Source of the DNA: Streptantibioticus_A sp037034305
GTDB taxonomy: Bacteria > Actinomycetota > Actinomycetes > Streptomycetales > Streptomycetaceae
Direction of reading: 5' to 3'
NCBI GenBank assembly: GCA_037034305.1
Contig: JBAGJY010000003.1
Span: 314,827 to 378,826 of the forward strand
Length of the DNA: 64,000 bases
The notes beneath the pieces are model-generated. The model was not told where the DNA came from, searched no databases, and was given only the letters and a program-made list of their open reading frames with translations. This document shows, in pieces, positions 1 to 7,447 of the stretch. Position numbers and translations under genes: made by a program. Every line of letters begins with the position of its first letter. Position 1 is the stretch's first letter.

Positions 1-37
1 TCGGCACCGAACCGGACGATGTCCAGTCGAGAAGCCG

Positions 38-53
38 ACCTGTCATGACAGGT
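38..53. promoter_or_regulatory. 16-bp perfect palindrome upstream of the GntR gene
   Basis: ACCTGTCATGACAGGT reads identically on both strands. The inner yTGT-N4-ACAr shape is what HutC/UTRA-type GntR repressors usually bind. It lies about 180 bp before the GntR start. A degenerate copy (ACCTGTATAGTCAGCT, 11 of 16 identical) lies at 218-233 right at the start. I infer that these are operators of the regulator that follows; the upstream site may also control a gene left of the window. Confidence 0.55.
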
Positions 54-217
54 ATCGTGGGGTGGTGGCAGGGGGCCGTCAACCGTCTCGGCGTGGCTTC
101 CCGCAGTGTTCGGCCTCCGTTCACCTGCGGCGGGAAAGTCGCTGTGCCTCGCCGCGATGGGCGTGTCGGTGTCTCCGGCACGAGTCAGTCCCGGAAGGGT
201 GCCGGAACCCCGTAGGC

Positions 218-233
218 ACCTGTATAGTCAGCT
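218..233 (+). promoter_or_regulatory. -10 box and degenerate operator at the GntR start
   Basis: TATAGT at 222-227 is a near-ideal -10 hexamer. The expected transcription start falls at about 234-236, which coincides with the ATG at 236, and no Shine-Dalgarno sequence precedes it. The mRNA is therefore probably leaderless. The box lies inside an imperfect copy of the palindrome at 38-53, which would allow autorepression. No convincing -35 hexamer is visible. Confidence 0.45.
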
Positions 234-235
234 CC

Positions 236-979
236 ATGTCCATGGCATTGCACGAAGCCATCGCCGAGAGCGTCCGTGACCAGATCCGCGTCGGTGAGCT
301 GACCGTCGGGTCCGCTCTGCCGTCCGAATCCCAGCTCTGTGAGCAGTGGAAGTCCTCGCGCGGACCGGTACGCCAGGCGCTTGCCACGCTCCGCGCCGAA
401 GGAGTCATCACTGGCGGCTCCGGTAAGCCGCCGGTTGTATGTACAAGCTCGATCCCGCAGCCCTTCGACACCCTGTTGTCGTACTCGGCCTGGGCGAAGG
501 CGATCGGGCGTACGCCCGGGCAGCGCACGCTGGAGCTGGCGCTACGCCCGGCCGATCCGTTCGTCGCCTCGAAGCTGCACGTCGACGAGGGAGCGCGCGT
601 GGTGCAGGTGCTGCGGCTGCGCTACCTCGACGGGGAACGCGCCATGCTGGAGCGCGCCACGTTCGTCGAACAGGTCGGCCGCCTGCTGTTCGACTTCGAC
701 TGCGACGCGGGATCGATCTGGGCGTACCTGCAGTCGCAGGGCGTGAGCTTCGCGACCGCCTCCCACATCATCGACGCGGTCGCCGCTGACCCGGTCGACT
801 CGGAGCATCTCGAAGTGCCGGAGGGATCTCCGCTGCTCAGGCAGCAGCGGACGGCGCGCACCGCGGACGGTCAGGTCGTGGAGTACCACGACGACCGGTA
901 CCTGCCCGGGATGGTCAGTTTCTCCCTGGAAAACACCCTCGACGTGCGCACCGCCCTGATGCGCAACGCCAAACCCTGA
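236..979 (+). CDS. GntR-family regulator with UTRA effector domain
   Basis: The 247-residue protein has an N-terminal winged helix (about residues 5-70, with the typical run LPSESQLCEQWKSSRGPVRQ) followed by a UTRA ligand-binding domain of the HutC/PhnF class. The frame stays open upstream to 62, but only the product from 236 (MSMALHEAIAES) starts where GntR proteins start, and this ATG sits just behind a -10 box. The next two genes, 16 bp downstream, encode a phosphonatase-like hydrolase and a phosphonate-associated dehydrogenase. It is therefore likely the local repressor of an organophosphonate-use operon, with a phosphonate or aldehyde effector (inferred). Family assignment is firm; ligand is not known. 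Confidence 0.88.
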   Translation: MSMALHEAIAESVRDQIRVGELTVGSALPSESQLCEQWKSSRGPVRQALATLRAEGVITGGSGKPPVVCTSSIPQPFDTLLSYSAWAKAIGRTPGQRTLELALRPADPFVASKLHVDEGARVVQVLRLRYLDGERAMLERATFVEQVGRLLFDFDCDAGSIWAYLQSQGVSFATASHIIDAVAADPVDSEHLEVPEGSPLLRQQRTARTADGQVVEYHDDRYLPGMVSFSLENTLDVRTALMRNAKP

Positions 980-995
980 AAGCGGAGGTCCACGC

Positions 996-1706
996 ATGAT
1001 CACATCCCCGCCCGAACTCGTCGTGCTCGACATGGCGGGCACCACCATCGACGAGGGCCTGCAGGTCTACCGCGTCCTTGAGGAGACGGTCGTCGCCCAT
1101 GGCGGGACGCCTTCGGCAGCCGACATCGCCCGATGGCACGGCTCGGCCAAGCACGAGGCGCTCCGCGCGCTGCTCACCCCGCGCGGCGGCACGCCGCTCA
1201 GCGACGAGGTGCTGACCCCTGTCGTCAGCGACTTCCGGGCGCGGCTCGCGGACGCGTACGCCGCGCACCCCCCGCAGCCGTTGCCGGGGGTGCCCGAGGC
1301 CCTTGCCGATTTGCGGTCCGCCGGCGTCAAGGTCGCGCTCAACACCGGCTTCGACCGTGACGTCGTGGACTCGCTGCTGTCCGCGCTCGGTTGGGAGGGC
1401 GACCGTGTCGTGGACACCGTCGTCTGCGGCAGCGACGTGCCCGCCGGACGCCCGGCGCCCTTCATGATCTTCGCCGCCATGCAGCGGCTGGGCGTCACCG
1501 ACGTGCGACGCGTACTGGTCGCGGGTGACACCCCGCGCGATCTGGAAGCCGGGACCAACTCCGGCGCCGGGTACGTCGTCGGTGTGCTGTCCGGAGCCAG
1601 TGACGCGGAGGAACTCGGCGGGCACCGTCACACCCATCTCCTGCCGTCCGTGGCCACGCTTCCCGCGCTGTTCGGGCTGCGCGGCGCGGAGACGAGCGCC
1701 GCATGA
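996..1706 (+). CDS. Phosphonatase-like HAD hydrolase (PhnX-like)
   Basis: This 236-residue HAD-superfamily protein carries motif I near the N-terminus (VVLDMAGTTIDEG) with D12 as the presumed nucleophile. Motif III/IV-like regions follow around GRPAPFMIF and VLVAGDTPRDLEAG. K52 in the cap (GSAKHEALRAL) sits where phosphonoacetaldehyde hydrolase has its Schiff-base lysine, so a C-P bond-cleaving or closely related reaction is plausible. The closest remembered class is the PhnX-like phosphonatase-like hydrolases found next to GntR regulators and a zinc dehydrogenase, exactly as here. It has an RBS (aagcggagg) and its end overlaps the next start by 4 bp, so the two are translated together. The exact substrate is not determined. 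Confidence 0.82.
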   Translation: MITSPPELVVLDMAGTTIDEGLQVYRVLEETVVAHGGTPSAADIARWHGSAKHEALRALLTPRGGTPLSDEVLTPVVSDFRARLADAYAAHPPQPLPGVPEALADLRSAGVKVALNTGFDRDVVDSLLSALGWEGDRVVDTVVCGSDVPAGRPAPFMIFAAMQRLGVTDVRRVLVAGDTPRDLEAGTNSGAGYVVGVLSGASDAEELGGHRHTHLLPSVATLPALFGLRGAETSAA

Positions 1707-2788
1707 CGAACCAGAGCGCACAGTCCGACCGCACCACGGATCGACTCGAGCACACCATCGCCGCCGTCTGGCGCGGCGGTGCGGACATCGCCCTCGAACC
1801 GGTGCCCGTGCCACCGCTCGGTCCGGGGGAGGTCCTGGTACGGGTGCGGCTGGCCACCGTCTGCGGCAGCGACCGCCACACGGTGAGCGGACGGCGCGTG
1901 CAGCCCTGCCCCTCCGTCCTCGGCCACGAGACCGTCGGCGAGATCGTCGCGTTCGGTGCGGGCGGGGCGCACGCGGTGGACGGCCGGGAACTGCGACTCG
2001 GCCAGCGGGTCATCTGGTCCGTGACGCTGCCCTGCGGCACGTGCGACCGCTGCCGGGCCGGCGTCACCGCCAAGTGCCGCACCGTGCGCAAGGCCGGTCA
2101 TGAGGCATGGGACTCCGACTGGCCACTGTCCGGCGGCTACGCCCAGCACGTGCTGCTCCCCCGCGGCATGCCGATCGCCATCGTCGGTGACGCCCTGCCG
2201 GACGCGCTCGCCGCACCCGCCGCCTGCGCCACGGCGACGGTCATGGCGGTGGTCGAGCGCGTGCCCGGCTTCGCGGGCAGGCGGGTCGTGGTCGTGGGGG
2301 CGGGCATGCTCGGACTCACCGCGCTCGCGGCCGCCGCCTCGGCCGGAGCGTCGTCGGTCACCGCCGTCGATCACGCGGCCGAAAGGCGGGAGTTGGCACG
2401 GCGGTTCGGTGCCGGTGACGCCCGGTCGAGCATGCCCGATGACGAGCCCTTCGACGTGCTGCTGGAGTTCTCCGGCTCGTCCGCCGCACTGCAGGAAGGA
2501 CTGCGCACCCTCGATGTCCAGGGTGTCGCCGTCCTCGCCGGAGCCGTTCTGCCCGATGCCCCCGTCGCTGTCGAGCCGGAGGCGGTGGTCCGACGGCACC
2601 TGTCCGTCGTCGGTGTGCACAACTACGAGCCGCGGCACCTCACCGCCGCGCTGACCTTCCTGGAGGAGGCCCGCGACCGGTTCCCCTGGCGGGACCTGGT
2701 GGCGGAGCCCGTACCGCTCGAAGGCATCGGTGGCCTGCTGGTCACGCCGCCGGGAACCAAGCCGCGCTACGCGGTCGCCGCGAGCTGA
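1703..2788 (+). CDS. Zinc-dependent alcohol dehydrogenase, phosphonate-associated type
   Basis: This is a 361-residue medium-chain dehydrogenase/reductase. Catalytic zinc ligands are visible as C54 (CGSD) and H75-E76 (GHE). The four structural-zinc cysteines are C111, C114, C117 and C125. The cofactor-binding glycine motif (VVVVGAGMLGLTAL) lies at about residues 195-210. Translation is coupled to the hydrolase gene through an ATGA overlap. The class resembles the proposed phosphonate-catabolism-associated dehydrogenase family, so it probably oxidises a hydroxyphosphonate or reduces the aldehyde made in the pathway (inferred from context). It is the last gene of the three-gene unit; a membrane-protein gene follows after 103 bp. 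Confidence 0.85.
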   Translation: MTNQSAQSDRTTDRLEHTIAAVWRGGADIALEPVPVPPLGPGEVLVRVRLATVCGSDRHTVSGRRVQPCPSVLGHETVGEIVAFGAGGAHAVDGRELRLGQRVIWSVTLPCGTCDRCRAGVTAKCRTVRKAGHEAWDSDWPLSGGYAQHVLLPRGMPIAIVGDALPDALAAPAACATATVMAVVERVPGFAGRRVVVVGAGMLGLTALAAAASAGASSVTAVDHAAERRELARRFGAGDARSSMPDDEPFDVLLEFSGSSAALQEGLRTLDVQGVAVLAGAVLPDAPVAVEPEAVVRRHLSVVGVHNYEPRHLTAALTFLEEARDRFPWRDLVAEPVPLEGIGGLLVTPPGTKPRYAVAAS

Positions 2789-2864
2789 GCACTGACGGCG
2801 CCCGCCGACAGGCGACGACCTGTCCCGCACGCCGCCTACTGGTCGCGGCACGGCCCTCGATTCG

Positions 2865-2881
2865 TACTACTCGTTGTAGTA
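2865..2881. promoter_or_regulatory. TACTAC-N5-GTAGTA inverted repeat at the Pr6Pr gene promoter
   Basis: Perfect 6-bp arms (2865-2870 and 2876-2881) flank a 5-bp spacer. The right arm merges into TAGTAG (2877-2882), which is placed to act as a -10 box for a start at or near the ATG at 2892. A bound protein would therefore block the promoter. The half-sites resemble those of BlaI/MecI-family repressors, but no such regulator gene is in the window, so its identity is open. Confidence 0.5.
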
Positions 2882-2891
2882 GCGTGCGCTC

Positions 2892-3524
2892 ATGTCGGCC
2901 ATGACGCGGGGACTCGGGGCAGCCAGGGTGGCGGTCGCGCTGCTCGCGGCGAGCGCGCTCGCTGTGACGTTCGACCAGGCGCTGCACATCGGTGAGGGTG
3001 CGGCCAACTGGTTCTCCTACTTCACCAACCTGTCCAACCTCTTCGGTGGCGCGGTGCTGTTGGTCGGCGGCCTCGCCCTGCTGGTCGGCCGCGGCCCGAT
3101 CGGCGACGCGTGGCGGGGCGCCGCGGCGCTGTACCTGGCGGTGACCGGGGTCGTCTACTGGACGCTGCTGGCCGGTCAGGAGCGCGGCGATGTGATCGTC
3201 TGGGCGAACATCGTGGTGCACGCCGTGATGCCGGTGGCGGCGCTGGCCGACTGGCTGGCGGGGCCACCCGCCAGCCCGATCCGCTGGGTGCGCTCACTGC
3301 CCTGGCTCGCCTTCCCGTTGGCGTACCTCGGCTACTCGCTGCTGCGCGGCCCGTTCGCCCACTGGTACCCGTACGACTTCCTGGACCCGCGCCAGCCGGG
3401 CGGCTACGCGCATGTGACGACCTGGACGCTGCTCGTCACGGCGGCGTTCGTCCTGTTCATGTCCCTGATCGTGGGCCTGGGCAACCGCCTGGTGAGGCTT
3501 CGCCCGATGCCGTCCGGGAGTTGA
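2892..3524 (+). CDS. Pr6Pr-family integral membrane protein
   Basis: The 210-residue protein consists almost entirely of hydrophobic segments, about six membrane helices. It has the typical early motif WFSYFTNLSN (about residues 38-47) and a late HWYPYDFLDP motif in a loop around residues 157-166. These features match the Pr6Pr (FAR-17a/AIG1-like) membrane proteins common in actinobacteria, whose function is unknown. No RBS precedes the ATG, and a -10-like box lies directly upstream, so the mRNA may be leaderless. The perfect inverted repeat at 2865-2881 suggests tight repression of this single-gene unit. Confidence 0.8.
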   Translation: MSAMTRGLGAARVAVALLAASALAVTFDQALHIGEGAANWFSYFTNLSNLFGGAVLLVGGLALLVGRGPIGDAWRGAAALYLAVTGVVYWTLLAGQERGDVIVWANIVVHAVMPVAALADWLAGPPASPIRWVRSLPWLAFPLAYLGYSLLRGPFAHWYPYDFLDPRQPGGYAHVTTWTLLVTAAFVLFMSLIVGLGNRLVRLRPMPSGS

Positions 3525-3619
3525 CGGCCCACTCGACCGCGTCCCCGGCCACGGCGTGCGGGCCAGCAGGCCACCGGGACCGGTGGGCCGCCCTCAAGAT
3601 CGGCGAAGGGGCGGCGCCG

Positions 3620-4324
3620 TCACCGCGACCGGTCCCCGGACGCGGACGAGGTGGTCCGGCCGCACAGCGCGGGGCCGGGGCGGGGGATGCGGCCGAAGCC
3701 GTCCTCGGCGCAGTCGGCGGCCTGTAGACGGGCGATGGCACCGCGCAGCGCCGCGGGCAGCCGCGGGGTGAGGCCGCGGTGCCACTGCACCAGCAGGTCG
3801 CGGCGCGCCGACTCCGACAGTAGCAGCGGCCCGCTGGTCCGGGCGGGGGCGCTGCTCGGGCGTGCCGCGCCCGGCGGCCGGGTGGCCTCGCCGCGCCAGT
3901 GCTCGGCGTCGCGGAACTCGCCGCGGCGCCGGTGCTCGAGGAACAGGCAGTAGGCCGCGGTACGGCTGCCGCCGCCAGCCGCGAACCGCCACCAGAACTC
4001 GGCCGCCTCACCGTGCCCCGCCAGACGCAGCAGGGCGGCGAAGACCAGAGCACCCTCCGGATCGATCCGTTCGTGGTCGACCAGCCGGTCCAAACTCGCC
4101 GCCGCCTCCGGCGCGCCCAGCACCAGCGCACAGGCCAGGTCGAGTTCGTGCCGGGCTTGTTCGTGCGCGGTGGGGCACGGCACGGCGTCCGCGGTCGTGC
4201 TGCCCAGGCTGCGGGCCACCGCCTCCCGGGCGGCGACCGGGTCGTAGTCCTCGTACTCGTGCGCCAGCACCTCGGCCTTACCGAGCAGCGCCTCGATGGT
4301 CTCGCCGTCGCGGCGTGGACGCAT
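3620..4324 (-). CDS. Hypothetical protein downstream of a sigma-like regulator
   Basis: The 234-residue product matches no family I can name. Its N-terminal half (about residues 1-130) is helical and alanine-rich and reads like degenerate TPR-type helices (EALVFAALLRLAGHGEAAEFWWRFAAGGG). The C-terminal quarter is basic and probably disordered. The gene starts 13 bp after the sigma-like gene ends, behind a GAGGGGG ribosome site, so the pair forms an operon. A partner or downstream role for that regulator is inferred from position only. Codon bias is normal for the region, supporting a real gene. Confidence 0.65.
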   Translation of the reverse strand: MRPRRDGETIEALLGKAEVLAHEYEDYDPVAAREAVARSLGSTTADAVPCPTAHEQARHELDLACALVLGAPEAAASLDRLVDHERIDPEGALVFAALLRLAGHGEAAEFWWRFAAGGGSRTAAYCLFLEHRRRGEFRDAEHWRGEATRPPGAARPSSAPARTSGPLLLSESARRDLLVQWHRGLTPRLPAALRGAIARLQAADCAEDGFGRIPRPGPALCGRTTSSASGDRSR

Positions 4325-4337
4325 CCGTCCGGCCCCC

Positions 4338-4919
4338 TCACTCCCGCCACGGAATCCCTAGCCGTGCCGCCAGTTTCCTCCTGGCGATGCTCACATGCGA
4401 CCGTACGGTGCTCTCCTCCACGCCCAACAGCGCGGCGATGAACGAGTCGTCGTAGCCGAGCGCGAAGCGCAGGACGATCACGTCGCACTGCCGCTCGGGT
4501 AACTCGGCGATGGCCGAGTACAGTCCGATCCTGCTCTCCAGGACCGCGAACTGCTCCTGGGCCTCGCGCAGTGCCCGGGAGACGGCGTCGAAAGCGGCGG
4601 TCTCGGTGAGCGCCACGGGACGGTCGTGTGCGCTGAGCCAGTCGGCCACGTGTTCCTTCAGCACGGTCCAGGAGTAGAAGGGCACCGACTCCTGGCGCAG
4701 CACATGCGGCCACGAGGCGGCGAGTTGGCGCGATATGGCGCCCTCTATGCGCAGGGCCGCCGCGCGGCTGCCGGTGTGCAGATGGGCGTAGCGCAGCCAC
4801 AGCAGGTGGTGGGTGTCGTGGAAGGCCTCGAAGGTCAGGGCGAGGCGGCGCACGGGCTGCCGCAGCGGAGGGCCGGACGGGCCGTCGGGCGCGGATGGGT
4901 GCGGGGGATTGGTGTTCAC
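4338..4919 (-). CDS. Sigma-70 region 4-type transcription regulator (ECF-like)
   Basis: The 193-residue protein ends in a clear sigma region 4 helix-turn-helix (ELPERQCDVIVLRFALGYDD, then AALLGVEESTVRSHVSIARRKL). The N-terminal half holds a helical block that looks like a much-diverged region 2. The GTG at 4919 (VNTNPPHPSAP) is chosen because GCAGAGGACC, a good ribosome site, lies just before it; the frame stays open up to 4997. Divergent ECF-like proteins of this kind are common in Streptomyces beside a helical hypothetical gene such as the one that follows. No anti-sigma gene is adjacent. Whether it recruits RNA polymerase as a true sigma factor cannot be told from sequence. Confidence 0.75.
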   Translation of the reverse strand: MNTNPPHPSAPDGPSGPPLRQPVRRLALTFEAFHDTHHLLWLRYAHLHTGSRAAALRIEGAISRQLAASWPHVLRQESVPFYSWTVLKEHVADWLSAHDRPVALTETAAFDAVSRALREAQEQFAVLESRIGLYSAIAELPERQCDVIVLRFALGYDDSFIAALLGVEESTVRSHVSIARRKLAARLGIPWRE

Positions 4920-5119
4920 ACGGTCCTCTGCTGGATTACACGACCGCGCCCGTGGCTGACGGGCGGCGGCGTCGGAACGAGGGTGTTGTGCCCTCACCTG
5001 TCAGCCAATCGGACAAGCGGCCCTGCTGTGTAACGCGGCCCCGAAAAAATCTTCCGCAGCGTAATGGTATGACTACTGCGACTGCGGCTGCGCATCGGCC
5101 CGGCACGGGAAGGGCGGTC

Positions 5120-5947
5120 ATGAACGAGTACGAACACGGCGCGTCCGGTGTCGACCTGCGCCTGGACCGGGCGCATTCGGCCCGCATCTACGACTACTTC
5201 CTGGGCGGCAGGACCAACTTCGCCGCCGACCGGGAGGCCGCGGCGAAGGTCCTCGGCGTCTTCCCGGCGGCCCAACTCGCCGCCCGGGTGAACCGCGAGT
5301 TCATGCACCGCGCCACCCGCGCCCTGGCCCGTGCCGGGGCCCGCCAGTGGCTGGACATCGGCACCGGCATCCCCACCTCGCCCAACCTGCACGAGGTCGC
5401 CCAGCGGATCGCGCCCGAGGCGCGGGTCGTCTACACCGACAACGACCCCATCGTCCTCGCGCACGCCGCCGCGCTGCTGCGCAGCCGCCCCGAGGGCCGT
5501 ACGGCCTACGTGCAGGCCGATGTCACGGATCCAGCGGCGGTGCTGGCGGCGCCCGAACTCCTGGGCACCCTGGACCTGTCACGGCCGGTGGCGCTCAGTC
5601 TGAACGCGCTGCTGCACTTCGTCGACGACGAGCAGGGCGGCGGCGCGCACGCCGTCGTCGAGTACTTCAAGCGGGCGCTGCCGTCCGGCAGCGTACTGGC
5701 CGTCACGCACGCCACGGCCGACTTCGCACCGCGGGCGCTGGCCGAGGTGACCGCCATCTACCGTGCGGCGGGCACCCCGGTACGGCTGCGCGACCGGGCG
5801 GAGTTCGCCCGGTTCTTCGACGGCTGGGAACTGCTGGAGCCGGGCATCACCGTCTCCCACCGGTGGCGCCCCGACGCCCCGCGCGACGTCGAGGCGGTCA
5901 GCGCGGCCGAGGCGTCCTGCTACGCGGCGGTGGCCCGCAAGCCGTAG
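5120..5947 (+). CDS. SAM-dependent methyltransferase, DUF574 family
   Basis: The 275-residue product begins with the DUF574 signature (DLRLDRAHSARIYDYFLGGR, then NFAADRE at about residues 11-38). A SAM-binding Rossmann region follows (ARQWLDIGTGIPTSPNLHEV, about 75-95) with an acidic residue after strand 2 (VVYTDNDPIVL). This family is strongly expanded in Streptomyces, and its substrates are mostly unknown. ATG 5120 gives the usual family start; an in-frame ATG at 5069 would add 17 residues. The gene is divergent from the sigma-like gene, and the intergenic region is comparatively AT-rich and probably holds both promoters. Confidence 0.85.
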   Translation: MNEYEHGASGVDLRLDRAHSARIYDYFLGGRTNFAADREAAAKVLGVFPAAQLAARVNREFMHRATRALARAGARQWLDIGTGIPTSPNLHEVAQRIAPEARVVYTDNDPIVLAHAAALLRSRPEGRTAYVQADVTDPAAVLAAPELLGTLDLSRPVALSLNALLHFVDDEQGGGAHAVVEYFKRALPSGSVLAVTHATADFAPRALAEVTAIYRAAGTPVRLRDRAEFARFFDGWELLEPGITVSHRWRPDAPRDVEAVSAAEASCYAAVARKP

Positions 5948-6044
5948 CGCCGTCCCGGGAGACCTCGTGTGGTGGGGCGGCGACCGGTCGGGATCCGAGC
6001 GGCAGGCGCCAACTCGCCCCTGCCGTACACCCCTTCCAGCTTTC

Positions 6045-6058
6045 TGCAACGCGTTCTA
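6045..6058. promoter_or_regulatory. KstR-type operator upstream of the FadE26-like gene
   Basis: TGCAACGCGTTCTA fits every fixed position of the mycobacterial KstR consensus TnnAACnnGTTnnA. It lies 54 bp before the GTG start of the acyl-CoA dehydrogenase gene, where a repressor would cover the promoter. A second match lies at 14353-14366. KstR is the TetR-family repressor of cholesterol catabolism, derepressed by 3-oxo-cholestenoyl-CoA. No kstR gene is in the window, so control by a KstR homologue elsewhere is inferred. Confidence 0.6.
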
Positions 6059-6111
6059 CTGTGTGCGCCGACACCGCGGGACCGCCGGGACACCAGACCT
6101 CAGGAGGGGCC

Positions 6112-7290
6112 GTGCACCTGGACTACACCCCCGAGCAGCAGCGCCTGCGTGACGAACTGCGCGCCTACTTCGGCACGTTGGTGCCCGACAACGCCTACGC
6201 CCGCCACCGCGATCCGGCGGGCCAGAAGGCCTTCTACCGGCAGACCATCCGCCGCCTCGGCGCGGACGGCTGGCTGGGCGTGGGCTGGCCCGTGGAGTAC
6301 GGCGGGCGCGGGCTGAGCCCCATGGAGCAGTTCGTCTTCTTCGACGAGGCCGCGCAGGCCTCGGTGCCGCTGCCGCTGATGGCGCTCAACACCGTGGGCC
6401 CCACGATCATGCAGTTCGGCACCGACGAGCAGAAGGCGTACTTCCTGCCGAGGATCCTCTCCGGCGAGATCGACTTCGCCATCGGCTACAGCGAACCGGA
6501 CGCCGGAACCGACCTGGCCTCGCTCAGGACCCGGGCGGTCCGCGACGGCGACGGCTACCTGGTCAACGGCCAGAAGATCTGGACCACCAACGGCGACACC
6601 GCCGACTGGGTCTGGCTCGCGGTGCGCACCGCCCCGGAAGCCCCGCCGCACCAGGGCATCAGCATCCTGCTCGTGCCGACCAGCGATCCGGGCTACTCGT
6701 GCACCGTCATCCACACCCTCGCCGGACACGACACCACCGCCAGCTACTACGAGAACGTCCGGGTGCCCGTCACCCGCCGGGTGGGCGAGGAGAACAAGGG
6801 CTGGCGGCTGATCACCACCCAGCTCAACCACGAACGCGTCACCCTCGCCGCGCACGGCACGATGGCCGTCCGCGCGCTGCACGACGTACGGCGCTGGGCC
6901 GCCCAGACCAAGCTCGGCGACGGCCGCCGGGTCATCGACCTCGGCTGGGTACGCGCCCGGCTGGCCCGCGCGCACGCCAGGCTGGACGCGATGAAGCTGC
7001 TCAACTGGCAGATGGTGGACGCCCTCCAGCGCGGCACGCTCACCCCGCAGGACGCCTCCGCGGTCAAGGTCTACGGCTCGGAGGCGCGACGTGACGCCTA
7101 CGCCTGGCTGATGGAAGTGGCCGCGGCGGCGGGCCCGTTGAAGGACGGCTCCGCCGGAGCGCTGCTGCACGGGGAGTTGGAGCGCGGCTACCGCAGTGCG
7201 GTGATCTTCACCTTCGGCGGCGGGAACAACGAGATCCAGCGGGAGATCATCTCGTGGATCGGCCTGGGCATGCCCAGGGTCCGCCGCTGA
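6112..7290 (+). CDS. fadE26: Acyl-CoA dehydrogenase, FadE26-like (sterol side chain)
   Basis: This 392-residue flavoprotein has the full acyl-CoA dehydrogenase architecture: an N-terminal helical domain, the FAD/substrate strand motif GYSEPDAGTDLASL (about residue 125), VNGQKIWTT, and the C-terminal GGGNNEIQREII (about 368). Read against remembered M. tuberculosis FadE26, long stretches agree, for example YRQTI, DGWLGVGWP-EYGG, PTIM-GTDEQK, NQLNHERV-like and the C-terminus. FadE26 works as a heterotetramer with FadE27 (ChsE4-ChsE5) in cholesterol side-chain beta-oxidation. No FadE27 partner gene follows here, which is odd. The GTG at 6112 is chosen for the GGAGGGG ribosome site 3 bp upstream; the frame is open far upstream, but that part overlaps the methyltransferase. 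A KstR-type box precedes it. Confidence 0.88.
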   Translation: MHLDYTPEQQRLRDELRAYFGTLVPDNAYARHRDPAGQKAFYRQTIRRLGADGWLGVGWPVEYGGRGLSPMEQFVFFDEAAQASVPLPLMALNTVGPTIMQFGTDEQKAYFLPRILSGEIDFAIGYSEPDAGTDLASLRTRAVRDGDGYLVNGQKIWTTNGDTADWVWLAVRTAPEAPPHQGISILLVPTSDPGYSCTVIHTLAGHDTTASYYENVRVPVTRRVGEENKGWRLITTQLNHERVTLAAHGTMAVRALHDVRRWAAQTKLGDGRRVIDLGWVRARLARAHARLDAMKLLNWQMVDALQRGTLTPQDASAVKVYGSEARRDAYAWLMEVAAAAGPLKDGSAGALLHGELERGYRSAVIFTFGGGNNEIQREIISWIGLGMPRVRR

Positions 7291-7447
7291 GCGCCCCTTC
7301 CCCGGCGCCGCTCCCGCGAAACGCCCGATGCGCGCAGGAGGGGTGCGCGAACCCGGCCGTGATGCGCCGTGCCGTACCCTGCACGGCGCGGCCATACTGG
7401 AAAACGCCGGGTGACGGAAACAGAACAACGGGGGGCGGCGACTTGCG

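Noticed and set aside
5347..6111. Long in-frame 5' extension of the acyl-CoA dehydrogenase frame
   Set aside because: It overlaps the DUF574 methyltransferase in another frame, translates to arginine-rich nonsense and ends before a clear GGAGGGG ribosome site and GTG at 6112.
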